DNA of 64,000 nucleotides, from the NCBI RefSeq assembly GCF_001649575.2, contig NC_051437.1, forward strand, positions 13,178,532 to 13,242,531, read 5' to 3'. A model generated the notes under the pieces. That model did no database searches. It was not told where the DNA came from and worked only from the letters and a program-made list of their open reading frames with translations. How positions within the stretch are numbered: position 1 is the first letter of the stretch; every line of letters starts with the position of its first letter. This document shows positions 1-22,904 of this stretch, in pieces. The stretch comes from Kryptolebias marmoratus. Taxonomy: Eukaryota; Chordata; Actinopteri; Cyprinodontiformes; Rivulidae. A program made the position numbers and the translations under genes.

Positions 1-715
1 GTGACTGGCAATTCGCCGAGTCACCCGCGAGAAGATCGATGCACGTACTGTTACGCACACATTAGCTACGCTCATTTTATTTTGAGAAGGGATGTATTTA
101 TAGCCGTTTTGGTCGAATCCTGTAAATGACATACGAGATCCCTCAAAGATGTGTTAGTGCTCAGAGTATGTCTTAGGGATGTTGCTCAGCCACTACCACA
201 CCAGATTTTAACCCAATATCTGTAAAATCGCCTGAGTTATAGTCATTTTTGTGTTTCTTAAGGTCAGTTGGCTTTGATCGCCATCTTGAAATGGGCTGAA
301 TCCAAAAAGTATTTATAGATGTATATCCAGTGATTACTTTGGAGAGTTTCATCAAAAGCTGACCACTGGTTCATGCAATGCTTTGCTAGCGCTGCAGACA
401 AACAGACACGGGTGAAAACAATAGCGCCTCCCGCCTTCGGGTGATGTTGATGAAGACTTGTAACACCAAATAACAGCCTAACATTGCTAAAAAGCTAAAT
501 AAAGAACCGACCTCAACTTATTTTACACTATTTATATCAATTTTCATCTACCGTTTTTAGCTTTTTGTAACAATTATATTGAAAATGTGCTTTTAGTAAT
601 TATACTTTTATTTTATTTGACCCCTGGTAAGCATCTCAAGACCCTTTAGCTTCGTGTTTCAATACCCCCAACTTTGACAACCACTGCTGTAACATGAAAA
701 GCCTGTGTGACTCAC
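1..715. other. wdr46 intron, left edge
   Basis: No exon could be recognised here. The stretch lies downstream of the last visible wdr46 exon, whose donor is at 715. Most of it is AT-rich, and part is a copy of the dispersed repeat listed separately. The first 60 bases are more GC-rich and matched nothing I know. Confidence 0.5.
165..420 (+). repeat. dispersed repeat of about 250 bp, copy 1
   Basis: It shares ordered landmarks with at least eight other places in the window: a block with CCACTACCAC and CAATATCTGTAAAA, then GCCATCTTGAA, then a TCCAGTGATTACTTT block, GTTTCATCAAAA, and a GTTCATG...TTTGCTAGC end followed by ACAAACAGACAC. The plus orientation is taken as the reference. It looks like a SINE- or MITE-like teleost repeat, but I cannot name the family. 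Confidence 0.7.
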
Positions 716-3700
716 GTGCCCGTCTTGTCCACGACGACTGAGCGCACGCCTCCTTGGTGACAGAGCATCTTGACGAGGGCTTCTTTCTGATTTGGTGACC
801 AGAGGGTGACCGTGCCGTTGGGGTGGCCGAGGTGGATGATGGCGTTGTGAGGGTTCTGGCACATCACGTCGAGTCGGCCAGTCTTGGTGCAGATGGCCGC
901 TACCTCCTTCCCCACAGACACGTCCAAGTACTGCAGGAAGCTTGTAGCGCTCTGCAGACAAAAAATGTCAACCAGAAAGATTGACAGAGCCGCTCACTGG
1001 TGGTTAAATCTTTTTTATCACTGTGTGCGCATTTAGTTTGAATGTTTTACAGAAAAGAAAGTCTTTAAAAGCTAATGTGCCTTGAATATAAAACTGGGGA
1101 ATCTTTACTCAGAGAAACAGTGTCAGAATGTTTGCTCTTCCTAATAGTTCTGTAAATTTATACATCCTAACTGGACGCTGTACCCTATCACTTTTCAGCA
1201 AAGTGTGTTATAGATTGGGAAACAGTATTGCAGTGCCACTTTCTTTGCCTTGATGGTGGCCAGTCCTTAACAAATTAAAAATAAACTGCATTTAGCCAAA
1301 AACAAGCACATTCAGGAGACATCTTTAGCTATCTGACAACACACATGCTGTAGATACACACAGCTCTAAAACAGATCGTTGCTTTCTGCAAAATCTGTTT
1401 GTAAAAACGCTTTTTTTTTAAAACTCCAAAATGATAAGCTATTTCTATTTCTACAATAGTTTCTATTTGTCTCAGGTTCTCTATTTCAATTTTATCAACA
1501 TTTGTACATGGCACATTCATCTGTGAGCATGATCTTCAGCATTAGTGGCAAATCTAGGATTCAGCATTGCACACACGCAAGACATTAAACCCACCGCTGT
1601 GGCGAGCAGAAAGTGGTAGGGCAGGAACTGCATTCGGAGGACGTCGTTGAACTGGCGAATGCAGTGCAGCTCGATCCCATTGGAGTCATAAATATACAAC
1701 CACTTCTTCTGAGCCACAGCGTACATGTTCTCACTGTGGAGCCATCTTAAAATAAAGTAGAACAAATATATTTCAGTCTTTCAAAAAAATCAATTTCTAA
1801 AAACTAAGAACAATTTCTCACAAATGTGACTTTTTTTTTTGTCTGTGAGGTGTGGCACAGTGTAAAGGATCATAACTTACTTTACATCGTTTACCGACTC
1901 CATGACATTAATCTCACACATGAGCTGTTTGGTCTGCCAGTCCACACAAGCCACATGACCTCTCCTCCCACCGAGCAGCAGGTGCCTGAAGTAAACAAAA
2001 CATTATGCCAATACACACAGACACACTCACCTCAAAATATACTTCAATGGGTTACTGGCACACAAAGAAAGAGAGAAAATGTAGTCTTAATGCATCCAGA
2101 TAGCCTCAAATTAGAATTAATCTGTGATTTTATGAGCAAAAGCTTTGTTTCAAAATCCTTATAAAAATACTACAACTAACTTTGCCTTCATATTTACCTA
2201 CAGTTAAAAAAAAAACAACCTTAAAAACATTCCTGCGACGTGTGCACCACTCCAGAATTTAAAGCTAAAAACACAGCAGTTCCACCGGGTCATGATGAGT
2301 TAAATAATGAGAGTGAAAATGAACAATAAAGTTGTTTCATGTCTGCTGAACATGCAGGAGTGTGAATCACATTAACAAAGGCTCAGCTCCCTCCCACTTA
2401 CACTTCCAGTTCAACTAGACCATAAATCACTGCGCTACACCTCGTGCAAACAAGTAAAATGTGGCCGAATGCGAAACGAGTCTCCAGCAAGATTAACTGC
2501 AGATCATTTTTTAAAGAGCCGGAGTTTAATGAAAAAATGAAATTATAAAAACGTTTCACATGCACTTGTTATATCATGATAGACTCGCGCTTGTATCTTT
2601 GTGTCAGTCCTCTCCATTTCAAGTAAATTATACATGACTTGATACACAAACAGTTTAATCTGTTTTCTTTATTAAATCACAATTATGAATAAATGACTGT
2701 AGCAGGAGCTTCTCTGAAATAGATTTAAAAACAAAAGGCTCCATGTTATAGGATGTCATTGTTTTTATTTTTTTTTATTTTTTAACAAAAATACAACCTA
2801 AAATAAATTGGTTAACATCCCATTTTACATTTAAGACAGCAGTGGCTCCTGCTTCTCTCTATGGTCCAACTTGCAGACAGCAAATCTTTTCAAATTCATC
2901 TCAGACCATGATTTATTTGAATAATTATTAAGAAAAAGAATTTGCCTCTTGTGAATAAAAGAAGAAAAAGTTTGAAACAAACTAAAGTTTGTGTCTTCCT
3001 AACGCATAATAATGATCACCGTTTAGTGAGCTTGTGCAGCTTTGGTGTTATCTCTTTTTGAACACAAACCATCACTAAACATAAAAAGCAACCTTAGGAC
3101 CAAAGCTAAGCGTAGTGCGTGATACTAACCGTCCCGTTTTGTTGTAATCCACTCGATATGGTCCAAACTGAGTCAGTTTCAGATTGAAATACTGTGGCAG
3201 AAGAAATAAATTAGTAAAGATTGGATAAAGACAAAAGTGTTCCAGCAACCAACTCTTTCACTGATCTGTTTAAATACAATAAAAACTAAATGTAGCATTT
3301 TCTTACGCATTAGGCAGGTAGACATGAGGTGTGACTGTAAATCAAAAAGTTATCATTTCATAGTTTGACAAAAACCTCAGTACCTTTGCTCCAGATGTTA
3401 TATCCACAGCATCCGCAATATCCTCCTGTGATATCATACATGTGTCCTCATCTTCATCTCCTTCTAAGAATCTGAGAATGAAGAGAGACACGTTTTAATC
3501 ACCTGATTTCGTTGAAGCATTCGCTGTGACATGAAGAACAGGAGAAAATTACCCAGCCTCCTCCGGGAGAAGGAGGTCAAACCGAGCAGCTTGTTTCTGG
3601 GCCATTTCTGAAGCCTCTTCTGCACGAGTGATAATGTCTTTCAGCTTGTAATGCCGCATGTGAGGCTGGAACAAGAAGTATAAAAGAAAAAAAAAATTAG

Positions 3701-4948
3701 CCTGAAAAACAACAACAACAAAAAAAGAAGTTAATCACATAAATCTGAAGCAGTTTGAACATAATGAAGCTTACCTTTTGAGTTTTCTCTTTCCTCTTGA
3801 ATTTTTGCATCCTGTCTTTTGAGATGGAAGCTGGCCCAGGGAAAGGGTCTGTTTTCTAAAAGAGTATGAAAACAGTATGAAAAATGAAATTAAAGCAGTT
3901 AAATGTGACCCTTTATGAAAAACTCTGATTCCATAATATCAGTTGTCTTAAGAAATAATAAAACTAATACACAGATGAAAAAAAATTTCAATAAAATATA
4001 TGTCTGTGAAGATACAGGACTGTAATAAACCGTTACTTAAATAAAAGCCAAATATAGTTCCAAATATTTGGTGCAAAAAGGCTGAATGCAGTTTCTGCTT
4101 GTTTGGCTCTGACTGGGGACAGAAAGCAGATATGGTCAGAATGACCTCAGCCTGTGACAGGCTGCTAATTAAAAACGTCCCTTTAAAATGAGTTCTTGGT
4201 TTATTTGTCTGGTATGTGTTGACATGACATTGGCTCATAACTTGTGTTTAGGAGCCTCATTAACAGGTCAGAGTTAAGTGGCTTAACAAACAAACAATAA
4301 ATGTATGCATGAAGATATTTGAGTACAATAACAAAAGCCTATTTGGAAGCAGAATAGATGAATTTATGAGTATAGTTATAAATGAGTGCTGGATCAAGAT
4401 TATTGCACAATACTGTATTCTGGGTCCACTTTAAATAAGCAGTTAAAGAATATTAAAACACCAATAAAGGCAGGACCATTCATATCTAGTTTGTCATGAA
4501 TCTAAGACACATAATGAACGCATTTGTCAGGTCGATCAGTCTTACCCCTGATATGACTTTATTTTCATTCGTCAGATCATCTATTTGCTTTCTTTTCTTT
4601 GTTTTCCGCGTCTGTTTCTCCTCGTCCTGCTGCACAGCCTCTTCGGTTTGTTCTTCATCTTTGTTTTTATGTTTCTCCTCGTCCTGTTGCTCCTGCCAGT
4701 ACCGAGCAGGAGGCTGTTTGCAGGAATGAGGCAGAAGCGAATGAACAGACCCGAGTTACAAACACAACCAGCTAATGCGTTTAATAAACACGAAAACAAA
4801 GCTCACAAACATGGAGCTGCTGCTTTTTGTGCATGTAAGTGTAAACACTTCATAATTTGTGCGGTGTAATTTAATTTTATGAAAGACTTACCTTTTTCTT
4901 CTTCTCCACGTGTGAAACATTCACACTGGGCTCTACGGGAGACGCCAT
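716..4948 (-). CDS. wdr46: WD repeat-containing protein 46, 5' part
   Basis: WDR46 (BING4, yeast Utp7) is a nucleolar WD40 scaffold of the SSU processome needed for 18S rRNA maturation. Nine minus-strand exons are visible: 4948-4892 (ATG), 4713-4546, 3855-3775, 3665-3553, 3471-3384, 3191-3130, 1985-1881, 1745-1595 and 951-716. All borders are GT/AG and all phases join without a stop, giving 353 codons plus two bases. The first 100 or so residues are rich in Lys, Glu and Gln. Family-typical stretches follow: [44 protein letters not shown] and [10 protein letters not shown], which are propeller blades. The remaining blades and the C-terminus lie beyond the left edge. The exon 6 donor (GTTAGT) is slightly weak; nothing else looks odd. 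The closest alternative is a different UTP7-like gene, which I think unlikely. Confidence 0.93.
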
Positions 4949-5010
4949 CTTTGTTGTGTATGTTTCTTTTTAGTTCCGGTTGCGTCACTTCATCACTTCC
5001 GGGTTTTTCT
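4949..5010 (-). promoter_or_regulatory. wdr46 proximal promoter with ETS and CRE-like sites
   Basis: Directly upstream of the wdr46 ATG are two TTCCGG cores (4974-4979 and 4997-5002, the second as ACTTCCGG) and a TGCGTCA at 4981-4987 between them. ETS plus CRE/ATF sites next to a start are typical of TATA-less housekeeping promoters of ribosome-biogenesis genes. That they are used is inferred. Confidence 0.55.
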
Positions 5011-6779
5011 TTTTCGCTTTGGGTTTTTTTTATTTTTGAGGGAGGGAATCAAAAGAATATCTTAAAATTTATGATGTAATATGGTCGCCACTAAACTAAA
5101 CAAAAACATTTATATTTTTTCATATGAGCTGTAAGTACATGTAGGCGTGCAAGTAGCTTATTTTCTATGCTTTTGATTAACACACCAAATCTTTTTTTCA
5201 GTTTTCAGTAATAAATCAATAATTTAAGGATTTGCAACTATTTAAATAAAGGGTTCCTCACCAAGGTTCTGAAGTAGATAGGAGTCTGTCGTTTCTTCAT
5301 TAGTTTAACTTGTAAAATAACTTGATATAGAATCAGCTGAAGAAGAGAACCGATGCCTCACGCTGAATTGTTAATACCAAGCAAAAGCACCTCCTTGTTG
5401 CAATGAAGAAAAGAGAAACTGAGATGGGAGAGACCAACTAAACAGTTTATTAACTTCTAGGACTAAAAGAAAGTCTGCGTTGCACATCACTACCATTTAG
5501 GCTGTTGTGACAAATGTAATAATTTGTGGCAGTATTTATGAGTTTAAGTAAATTTTGCATGTCACACTAGGCTGTTTTTCTGAATAAAGACTTTTAATTA
5601 ATTGCTTAATTATTAATTAATCTTGTTGTACAATGACTAACATAAAAGTCTTCATTAAAATCTGAGAAGTTAAATTCAAGTGTACATATGCTACTTTTTT
5701 AATCATAGCACGATATAATTATTTAAAATGGTTTATTTTTAAAAGATTACAACATAATTTCAGCTGCAGTCTTTCAGTGAGTGATCCTTTTTGCTTCATT
5801 TTTTCCCCTGCATCACTTCTCGCAGTTCACCACAAAGTCATATAGACCAAGACTTCTTATGGAAACAAATAAAAATGGGGGACTCCTCAGAGACTGAGCA
5901 GATGTGCAGTTCTTTAGTTCTCAGAACAGAGCACTGACCACTGAAAAACTGAACAAAATGGAAAGAGCTGAACTATTCACACTAAAAGAACAATTCACTA
6001 CCAGCAAAGTTAGTGTTTAAAAGTGGCTGATGTTCAAGTGAGTCTTTTTTTGTCATTTGTACAAAAAAAGTAGAGCTCTTGATAATTCTTGTCAGCTGAA
6101 CTCTCAGCGTGACTTCTTTACTAAGTGATTATGCACAATGTTTATTCATTCAGTTTATTGTTGTCATGACTACTGCTCTGTTTCTTGATGCCCCTTTTAA
6201 CTCAGTATAGATCATTATGACTCTCAAAATGACTCACATTTACCCACTTCATGAATTTGTAAACTTCATTCTGCAACGTTCATTTTTTTTTCCAGCAAAT
6301 ATATATGTGATTTGCAGGCACAAAGAAAAAAAGCTTTTAAAAAGTCTTTTAATTCTATGAAAAACTAAATACACCTAATTATTTCTTCAGTAATTAAGAT
6401 GACAAATAGCAGGCAGGCACTGCTAACCAAATGTGCCTAAATGAGCTCTTCCAAGAAAGCAGAAGCTTTGATATTTTGCAAGTCAGGAGCATCAAGGAAT
6501 GTGTTTAACACATGACCAAGGGGAAAAGACATCAGCAGTGATTTTAGAGAAGCAACTGTTGTTGCCAACCAACCTGGAAAGCACTCTAAAACTATTTAAA
6601 GACAAATAATCTGTTCATTTATTTTCTTTTACCTGCTTGTTACTGTTCAAGATTGCAGGTGAGCTGGCACCCATCTCTGGCAGTCATTGGAGAGGGGGCA
6701 GGTTGTCAGCCAATTACAGGGCCACATAAAGACAAACGAGACAGACAAGCATTAACTCTCACTTTCAGTCAAACGATTC
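5011..6779. other. intergenic, wdr46 to sult A, no gene seen
   Basis: AT-rich DNA between the divergent wdr46 and sult A genes. No exon-like open frame with splice signals and no repeat that I can name was found. A run of TTAATTAATTAA-like sequence near 5595-5620 is simple AT sequence. Confidence 0.5.
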
Positions 6780-7040
6780 AACTGGGTGAAAGCTGAAGGC
6801 TGGGTCAAACTGACCATGCTACAGAACCGCAGCAGAATGGCTGAGAAAGAAAAGCTGCAATAGCTCAGAGTTCAGACCTCAACCTGACTGAAATGGGGAG
6901 GTGGTCTGAGGTCTGAAAATGTTGTTCACCACTGAAAAGAAGAGCAGACCAAATGTCTTCACAGCAATGTGGAGGATGGAAACATCATTTTGAAAATGAT
7001 TGATTTAAGTTACAGCATCTGAAAATGATTAATTATTCTA
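6780..7040 (+). mobile_element. Tc1/mariner-like relic upstream of sult A
   Basis: The text resembles the 3' part of a Tc1-type transposase gene: GGGTGAAAGCTGAAGGCTGG, CAGCAGAATGGCTGAGAAAG, AGCTGCAATAGC, and CAGACCTCAACCTGACTGAAATG, which corresponds to the transposase stretch around SPDLNP. Stops and gaps break the frame. A second, partly better preserved version occupies the same place upstream of sult B (12030-12320), so the insertion predates the A/B duplication. Confidence 0.65.
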
Positions 7041-7275
7041 TGTTCAGATACATAAACAATTACATGACTTCAGGTTATGTGCTCGGTACATGTTGGAGGA
7101 AAACTGGAAGGGAAAGTTCAAGAATTCTGGGGAGAAAAGGTGGGGCTGGATATTGAGATTACACCTAAGCTGATCCTAACTTTGGAGATCTGTGTGGTGA
7201 GGAGGGGAAACAGTTCACTGTAGTTAGAGGGAAAGACATTACAGGAAGTGAAGCCCAAGTGATTCCAGTAGCAAC

Positions 7276-10349
<3,074 letters not shown>

Positions 10350-10973
10350 ACTGTTTGAAGCTGAGTCCATGATTGACCTAATGTGAAGTTCAGTGACTGA
10401 AAATGAAATACTGTAATCTGACTGGTTTCTAAATCCATGGCAGAGCATTTTTTGCATTTGTTTTGTTTTTGTCAAATGTGAGAATAGACATGTAGAGTGG
10501 CTGCACAGCATTTACAGCGGGGAATCAAGTCGAAGGCCCCACCCAGATCCAGCAGCTAAACCAGCTAAAACACATCGCTGATGTAAACAAATAAAGATCC
10601 GAATGTGATGATTAAAGTCAATGAATCTGTTGCATATCATCAATGACAGGCTCTGTGTTAAATAGTAGGTAATTTTTGGTATTTTGCACATTTTAGTTGT
10701 CAGATATTATTGACATAATTACAGAAAGCATCAAAAAGTGAAAGTATTCAATTTATTATACAATTTTTTTTTTGAAACAAAAAGTTAGTACATCAAACAT
10801 ATACATAATTACATACATATAATAGACAAATAAATATTTTGATCCATACTCCTTATCAGTTGGTGGCGGCAATGCACATTTTCCGTTTTTGCCAACCGAC
10901 AGAAAAATTTACAAGACGATGAAGTCCCTGACTGATGCTAAGGTCAATTAGAAGATGATTACTTTTTCAACGG

Positions 10974-11130
10974 TCTCCAGTCCTGGTCCTGGTCCTGACG
11001 GGCCACTATCCTGCATGTTTTAGGTGTTTTTTTGCTTTGAAACAATTGGTTTGAATGAGTGTCTTACAGGCTTCTGCAGAATTCAGACCTGCTGAAGCGC
11101 AGGTAAATATCTAAAACATGCAGGGTACAG
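10974..11130. mobile_element. fold-back MITE between sult A and sult B
   Basis: The left arm near 11000-11030 contains GGGCCACTATCCTGCATGTT followed by TTAGGTG. The right arm near 11103-11133 contains the inverted counterpart, ATCTAAAACATGCAGGGTAC followed by AGGCC. The inside includes TTCTGCAGAATTCAG. This is a very common teleost inverted-repeat element that I cannot assign to a superfamily. A half copy sits between sult B and sult C. Confidence 0.65.
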
Positions 11131-11195
11131 GCCGCTGTTAATGAAATTTATTTTAATTTGGCGGTGAGCATTAGCTGGTTTGTGACTGGACTGGA

Positions 11196-11387
11196 ATGGA
11201 GACTCGGGTAGAGGATGACAAAGACCTGGGTTTTAATGACTGGTCTCAGTTGGTAAATGGAAGAAGGCAAGGTGGAGGAAGAACCAGGCAAGAGGCGAAA
11301 GGGTTGACTGGAAAGCTAAATAGAAAAAGAAGTTTAAATAAAATTAGCTCAGATGCAGGAAGCATTGTAGTTAACATTTCACATTGA
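11196..11387 (+). other. unassigned 63-codon open frame
   Basis: The frame starts METRVEDDKDLGFNDW and becomes rich in Arg, Gly and Lys. There is no splice evidence and no family that I recognise. The composition would fit the 5' end of a non-LTR retrotransposon ORF1, but that is a guess. It sits between the fold-back MITE and the sulfotransferase relic. Confidence 0.25.
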
Positions 11388-11395
11388 CATCATTG

Positions 11396-11835
11396 ACATT
11401 GGTCAGATGTGTCCAGAGCGTCAGACCTCCATCCCGAACGTCATTTCAGGTTAATGATCAAACTCTATATTCATTCATTCCTCATAAAATCTCCTGAGCT
11501 TACAGTGGATTTAAAACAAAACATTGATTCATCAGTATTTAAATGACAATTTTCTGTTGCGCTGTTTAAAAAAAGTAAAGTAAATAAAGTAATTTGCTCC
11601 TTTTAAATATGTAGCCCATACAAGCTGGGTGAAGTACAAAGTCTTTTTTTTAATCAGTCAGACTTGACCAGGTTTGTCCCCTGTTTTGTTGCAAGGCAAA
11701 GTCCATCTTGGAGTGGTTTTAGGATGGCAGCAATCCAGTTCGGTTTTGGCCTTACTCAGACATGCCATTGGCTTGTCAATCAGATCAGAGTTATGCTATT
11801 TCTCCAAACTTAAGTTGTTCAAAACGTTTGGCTTG
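11396..11835 (+). pseudogene. relic of a sixth SULT1-type gene (exon 3 fragment and introns)
   Basis: Starting near 11396, TTGGTCAGA and CCAGAGCGTCAGACCTCCAT match sult exon 3. The text then jumps to CCGAACGTCATTTCAGG, which matches the end of copy C exon 3 (18580-18598), so the middle of the exon is deleted. The match continues in what is intron 3 of copy C (TTAATGATCAAACTCTATAT; later AAAGTCCATCTTG). From about 11728 it resembles copy C intron 4 near 20090-20180 (CAGTTCGGTTTTGGCCTTAC, TTTCTCCAAACT). Exon 4 and the flanking exons are missing. It is therefore a collapsed copy related to C, not to its neighbours A and B. Confidence 0.7.
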
Positions 11836-12029
11836 TTTTGAAAGCACTTCCCGGAAAAGAAAAAAAAATCTATTCTCTTTAAAACTCTATTTAAAGAGAG
11901 AGAAAGAGCATAGCAGCTTAACAAAAATGTCTGAAAGACTGTCCTTATGAACATATTTCCAAAAAACACAGCACCTCACTCACAAAAAAAAAAAAAAAGA
12001 AACCCCTGCAACAACAAAAACTGCTTACT

Positions 12030-12320
12030 TCTGCAGAGTGAAAGCTCAAGGCTGGGACAAATGGATCATGCAACAGGACAATAATTAAAGCAGCATTCAT
12101 GCAGCAGAATGGCTGTGAAAGAAAAGCTGCAGTGGTTCAAAATTCAGACCTTAACCTGACTGAAATGCAGAAGTGGTCTGGGGTCTAAAATTGTTGCTAC
12201 ACCAAGTCAACACTGTTAATAAGAGTTGGCTGAAAATCCTCTACAACAATGTGAAAGACCGAAAAGGTCATTTAAAAATGATTCATTGAAGCTGCTGCAG
12301 CTGAAAGTGATTTCTTTTTC
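12030..12320 (+). mobile_element. Tc1/mariner-like relic upstream of sult B
   Basis: It is the counterpart of the relic at 6780-7040 and more complete: AAGGCTGGGACAAATGGATC, ATGCAACAGGACAATAATTA (the DN of the catalytic triad region), GCAGAATGGCTGTGAAAG, CAGACCTTAACCTGACTG, and a tail with CAACAATGTGAAAGACC. Several frame breaks show that it is dead. It ends about 240 bp before the sult B ATG. Confidence 0.7.
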
Positions 12321-12560
12321 ACGTCCAGAAACAACAACAAAAAAGTGCGTGGCTTCAGCTTGTGTGCTCAGCATGTGTTGGTGGACATTGGGAGGGGAAA
12401 TTTTAGGAACTCTGCAGACATGAGGTGGGGCTGGATATTTAGATTACATCTGAGCCTATCCTGACTTTGTGCAATGAGAAGATAGGAGGGGAAACAGCTC
12501 ACTGTAGTTAGAGGGGAAAAACATTGCAGGAAGTGAAGCTCAAGAGACTCCAACGGCAAC

Positions 12561-16466
<3,906 letters not shown>

Positions 16467-17204
16467 ACTGTTTGAAGCTGAGTCCATGATTGACCTAATG
16501 TGAAGTTCAGTGACTGAAAATGAAATACTGTAATCTCAGTTGTTGCTAAATCCATGGCAGCACATTTTTTGCTTTTGTCAAATGTGAGAATAGACATGTA
16601 GAGTGGCTGCACAGCATTTGCAGCGGGGCATCAGTCAAAGGCCCCACCCAGATCCAGCAGCTAAACCAGCTAAAACACATCGCTGATGTAAACAAAACAA
16701 AGAGGTTTTGTTGCAAATATGCAAATGTGAGTTTAAGAAAGAAGTTAATAAATTTGTTGAATATGATCAATTGCAGGCTGTGAAATTCTACCTGGGTTAT
16801 TGTCTGGCTGACTTATAAAGAGCTTAATTTCACTCAATAAATGTAAGGACTTGTCATGTCTGAATATATGTGATTAAAGTCAACTTTTATATTCAATATG
16901 CACTGATGTAATTACTCCACCCCCCAATAAAAAAGCAACACGGTTTACACAGTAAGCTGTTTTGTATCTTTTATTTTGTATTTGCAATACAATTCTTTTT
17001 TTGTTGTTTTTGATAATGTTGCTTCTGTAGAAATAAAACACAGAAGATATGAAAATGATTGCAGAAAATAATAAAAAAAAAAGCTAACTAAATAACTTGA
17101 TTCAACCTTCATTGACACCTCTTGGTGGAAGATTATAAAGAAGAGTGGGTTAAAAATCCTCTCCAACACTGATCCACAAATCTTGTTTAGTCATACGCTT
17201 TTGC

Positions 17205-17350
17205 TGCATAGTTTCCTGCTCCACCACACCTGATGCACATAGTTTAATTCTTCAGCGCGTCACGTTTTGCAGAAGCTTGTTGATGATTCACTCATTTGAA
17301 TCAGGTGAGCTGAAGCAGAGAAAATATCTAAAACATGCAGGATAAATTTC
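17205..17350. mobile_element. half fold-back MITE between sult B and sult C
   Basis: The right arm ATATCTAAAACATGCAGGAT is present near 17325-17344, preceded by ATTTGAATCAGGTGAGCTGA. On the left are TTTCCTGCTCCACCACACCT and a central GCAGAAGCTTG. It is the same family as the element at 10974-11130, with the outer left arm eroded. Confidence 0.55.
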
Positions 17351-17735
17351 CTGAGTTGTTGCTGCATAAAGGAATTTTATAAGCTTTAAGGTCATTGTAT
17401 GCAGGAAGGTTTGCACACAGCTCACAATATGACTTGCCTTGCAACCTGGAACAGATGGACTTGTGTTAAACTGGCAGAAGTGATTTTATATTTATATATA
17501 ATATCCTGATGCATAAAGTCTTAAAAGTGAAAAAAAGTAAAAAAAAATTCTGCATCTCCTGTGCCCTGTAAGTCCTTGAACAAATTTGGAGGTCAAAGTT
17601 CAGGAAGAAATGAGGTGTGGCTGGAGACATTTTACCTTTTAGCCAGTCCTGACTTTTGAGTGCTTCGCAGTGAGAAGAGAGGACGGGTTTGGTGAAAACC
17701 GCAGGGAGAGGAGCCAGGCAGGTTTTAACAGCAAC

Positions 17736-21532
<3,797 letters not shown>

Positions 21533-22752
21533 ACTGTCTTTGATTGAATCTGGGTCCATGATGACTCAATGTTCTGTTCACTGTGAAAATGAAAAGTGCT
21601 TATTGTTAATGTCAAAAATCAAAACTTCCGTCATGTCTGATCATTTTTTTATCACAATATAAGAATGTGCTTAAAATAAACAATGATTTCAAGAAAATTT
21701 GTCATTCTTAAAAACTCAGAACAAAACACTAATACAGGAGCTGATGAGCAAATATTAAAAAGTAAAACAAAATAACTAAGTACCAAAAGTAAGGAAATTA
21801 GTTTGGTTGATTTTTTTCTTCTTCTTCTTTATCAGTGCTTCCTGGCAATAAATCTTACACAGCTGGAAAGCCTATTTCTTCTTAAATGGTGCCACATCCT
21901 TTAGCAAAAAGCTTTTGTGGATCAAGCAGCAGAGCTGAGTGTGTGGGTTGCACTTGTTGTGGATTTTATAAATAAGCAAGACGATTGTCTTTTGCAGCAT
22001 TCAGTGCTTCCGCAGCTCACAAGTTCAACAGAGTGCAAGAGTGAGGAAGTTGTGGCCAAGAAAACCACAAGGCAGGATGTTTGTTCTGTGGACCGTGATT
22101 CCTGAAGATTTGGACACACGGGCCAATCAGATTCCAGGAAGGAGCTTGCGATTGAAGCATGCATGAATTCTACAGTCTGACAGGGGCTTCGTGACCCGAG
22201 TTTTCTTGATTAGATAGGAGAAGGAGCCAGACAGCGACCTTACAATTCAGTAATCAAAATGTAACATTCTTATCTCTAATTAGTCATGACACAATTAAAT
22301 CCACAAGTATGAAATGTTCTTTTGGGAACATAACATGATATACTGATCATGTACCACAATCATGAAATATTCTTTGGCATCAGCAATGTATAATTTTTCA
22401 TCCACGCACATGAAAAACTTGCCAAATCTCTGCCAATGCAAAACAGCGTATTCTGCTATTAACTCTTGATTGGATGATTGAAGTCGGCAGTTTAGCTATT
22501 TTTTCATTTAACAAACATGATATTGATTTGCTCATCAAACTGTCCACAGAAAAGCAACTAAGTGCTTTCTCTAAAATGTTGATTTTTTTCTATTAATACA
22601 GAGAAACACAATTAACCATTCAGGGCATTTCTTTCTGTGTTTACAGTTGCTCAGACGAGACTTTTTTTTTCCCCATTTATGACACCCTAAAATCCATGCT
22701 AAATGCTGGAAGCTTATCTAACCAGATGCAGGAGCTCACATGTCACTTTCAT
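21533..22752. other. intergenic, sult C to sult D, no gene seen
   Basis: The copy C 3'UTR ends near 21700. After that no spliced gene is visible. Frames near 21917-22164 are open on both strands but show no family resemblance and no splice signals that join to anything. Confidence 0.45.
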
Positions 22753-22904
22753 TATAAATGCTGAAGTGCAGTAAGCAGGAAGTAGTTTAGCATTTTGCAC
22801 TGAGTATTGCACAACAAGCTGGTTCCTGTCCTTTGGAAGAGTCACACACAACTACAGTGGGACAGATTTACTTGTTCAGCTTTGTAGGTCTGTTTTCTGC
22901 TTTG
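22753..22904 (+). promoter_or_regulatory. putative promoter and non-coding exon 1 of sult D
   Basis: A TATAAA at 22753-22758 is followed about 145 bp later by TTTG/GTAAGT, a strong donor at 22905. Copy D begins with its ATG directly after an acceptor (CACAG/ATGG at 24126), so it needs an upstream non-coding exon. This pair is the best candidate. Intron 1 would be about 1.2 kb. Confidence 0.4.

Noticed and set aside
4496..4869. Plus-strand frames of 77 and 94 codons near 4.5-4.9 kb
   Set aside because: Antisense of wdr46 exon 2, whose Glu- and Lys-rich coding strand gives Cys-, Phe- and Ser-rich nonsense on the other strand.
21917..22164. Open frames on both strands between sult C and sult D
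   Set aside because: Overlapping frames on opposite strands with no homology or splice evidence; treated as non-coding.
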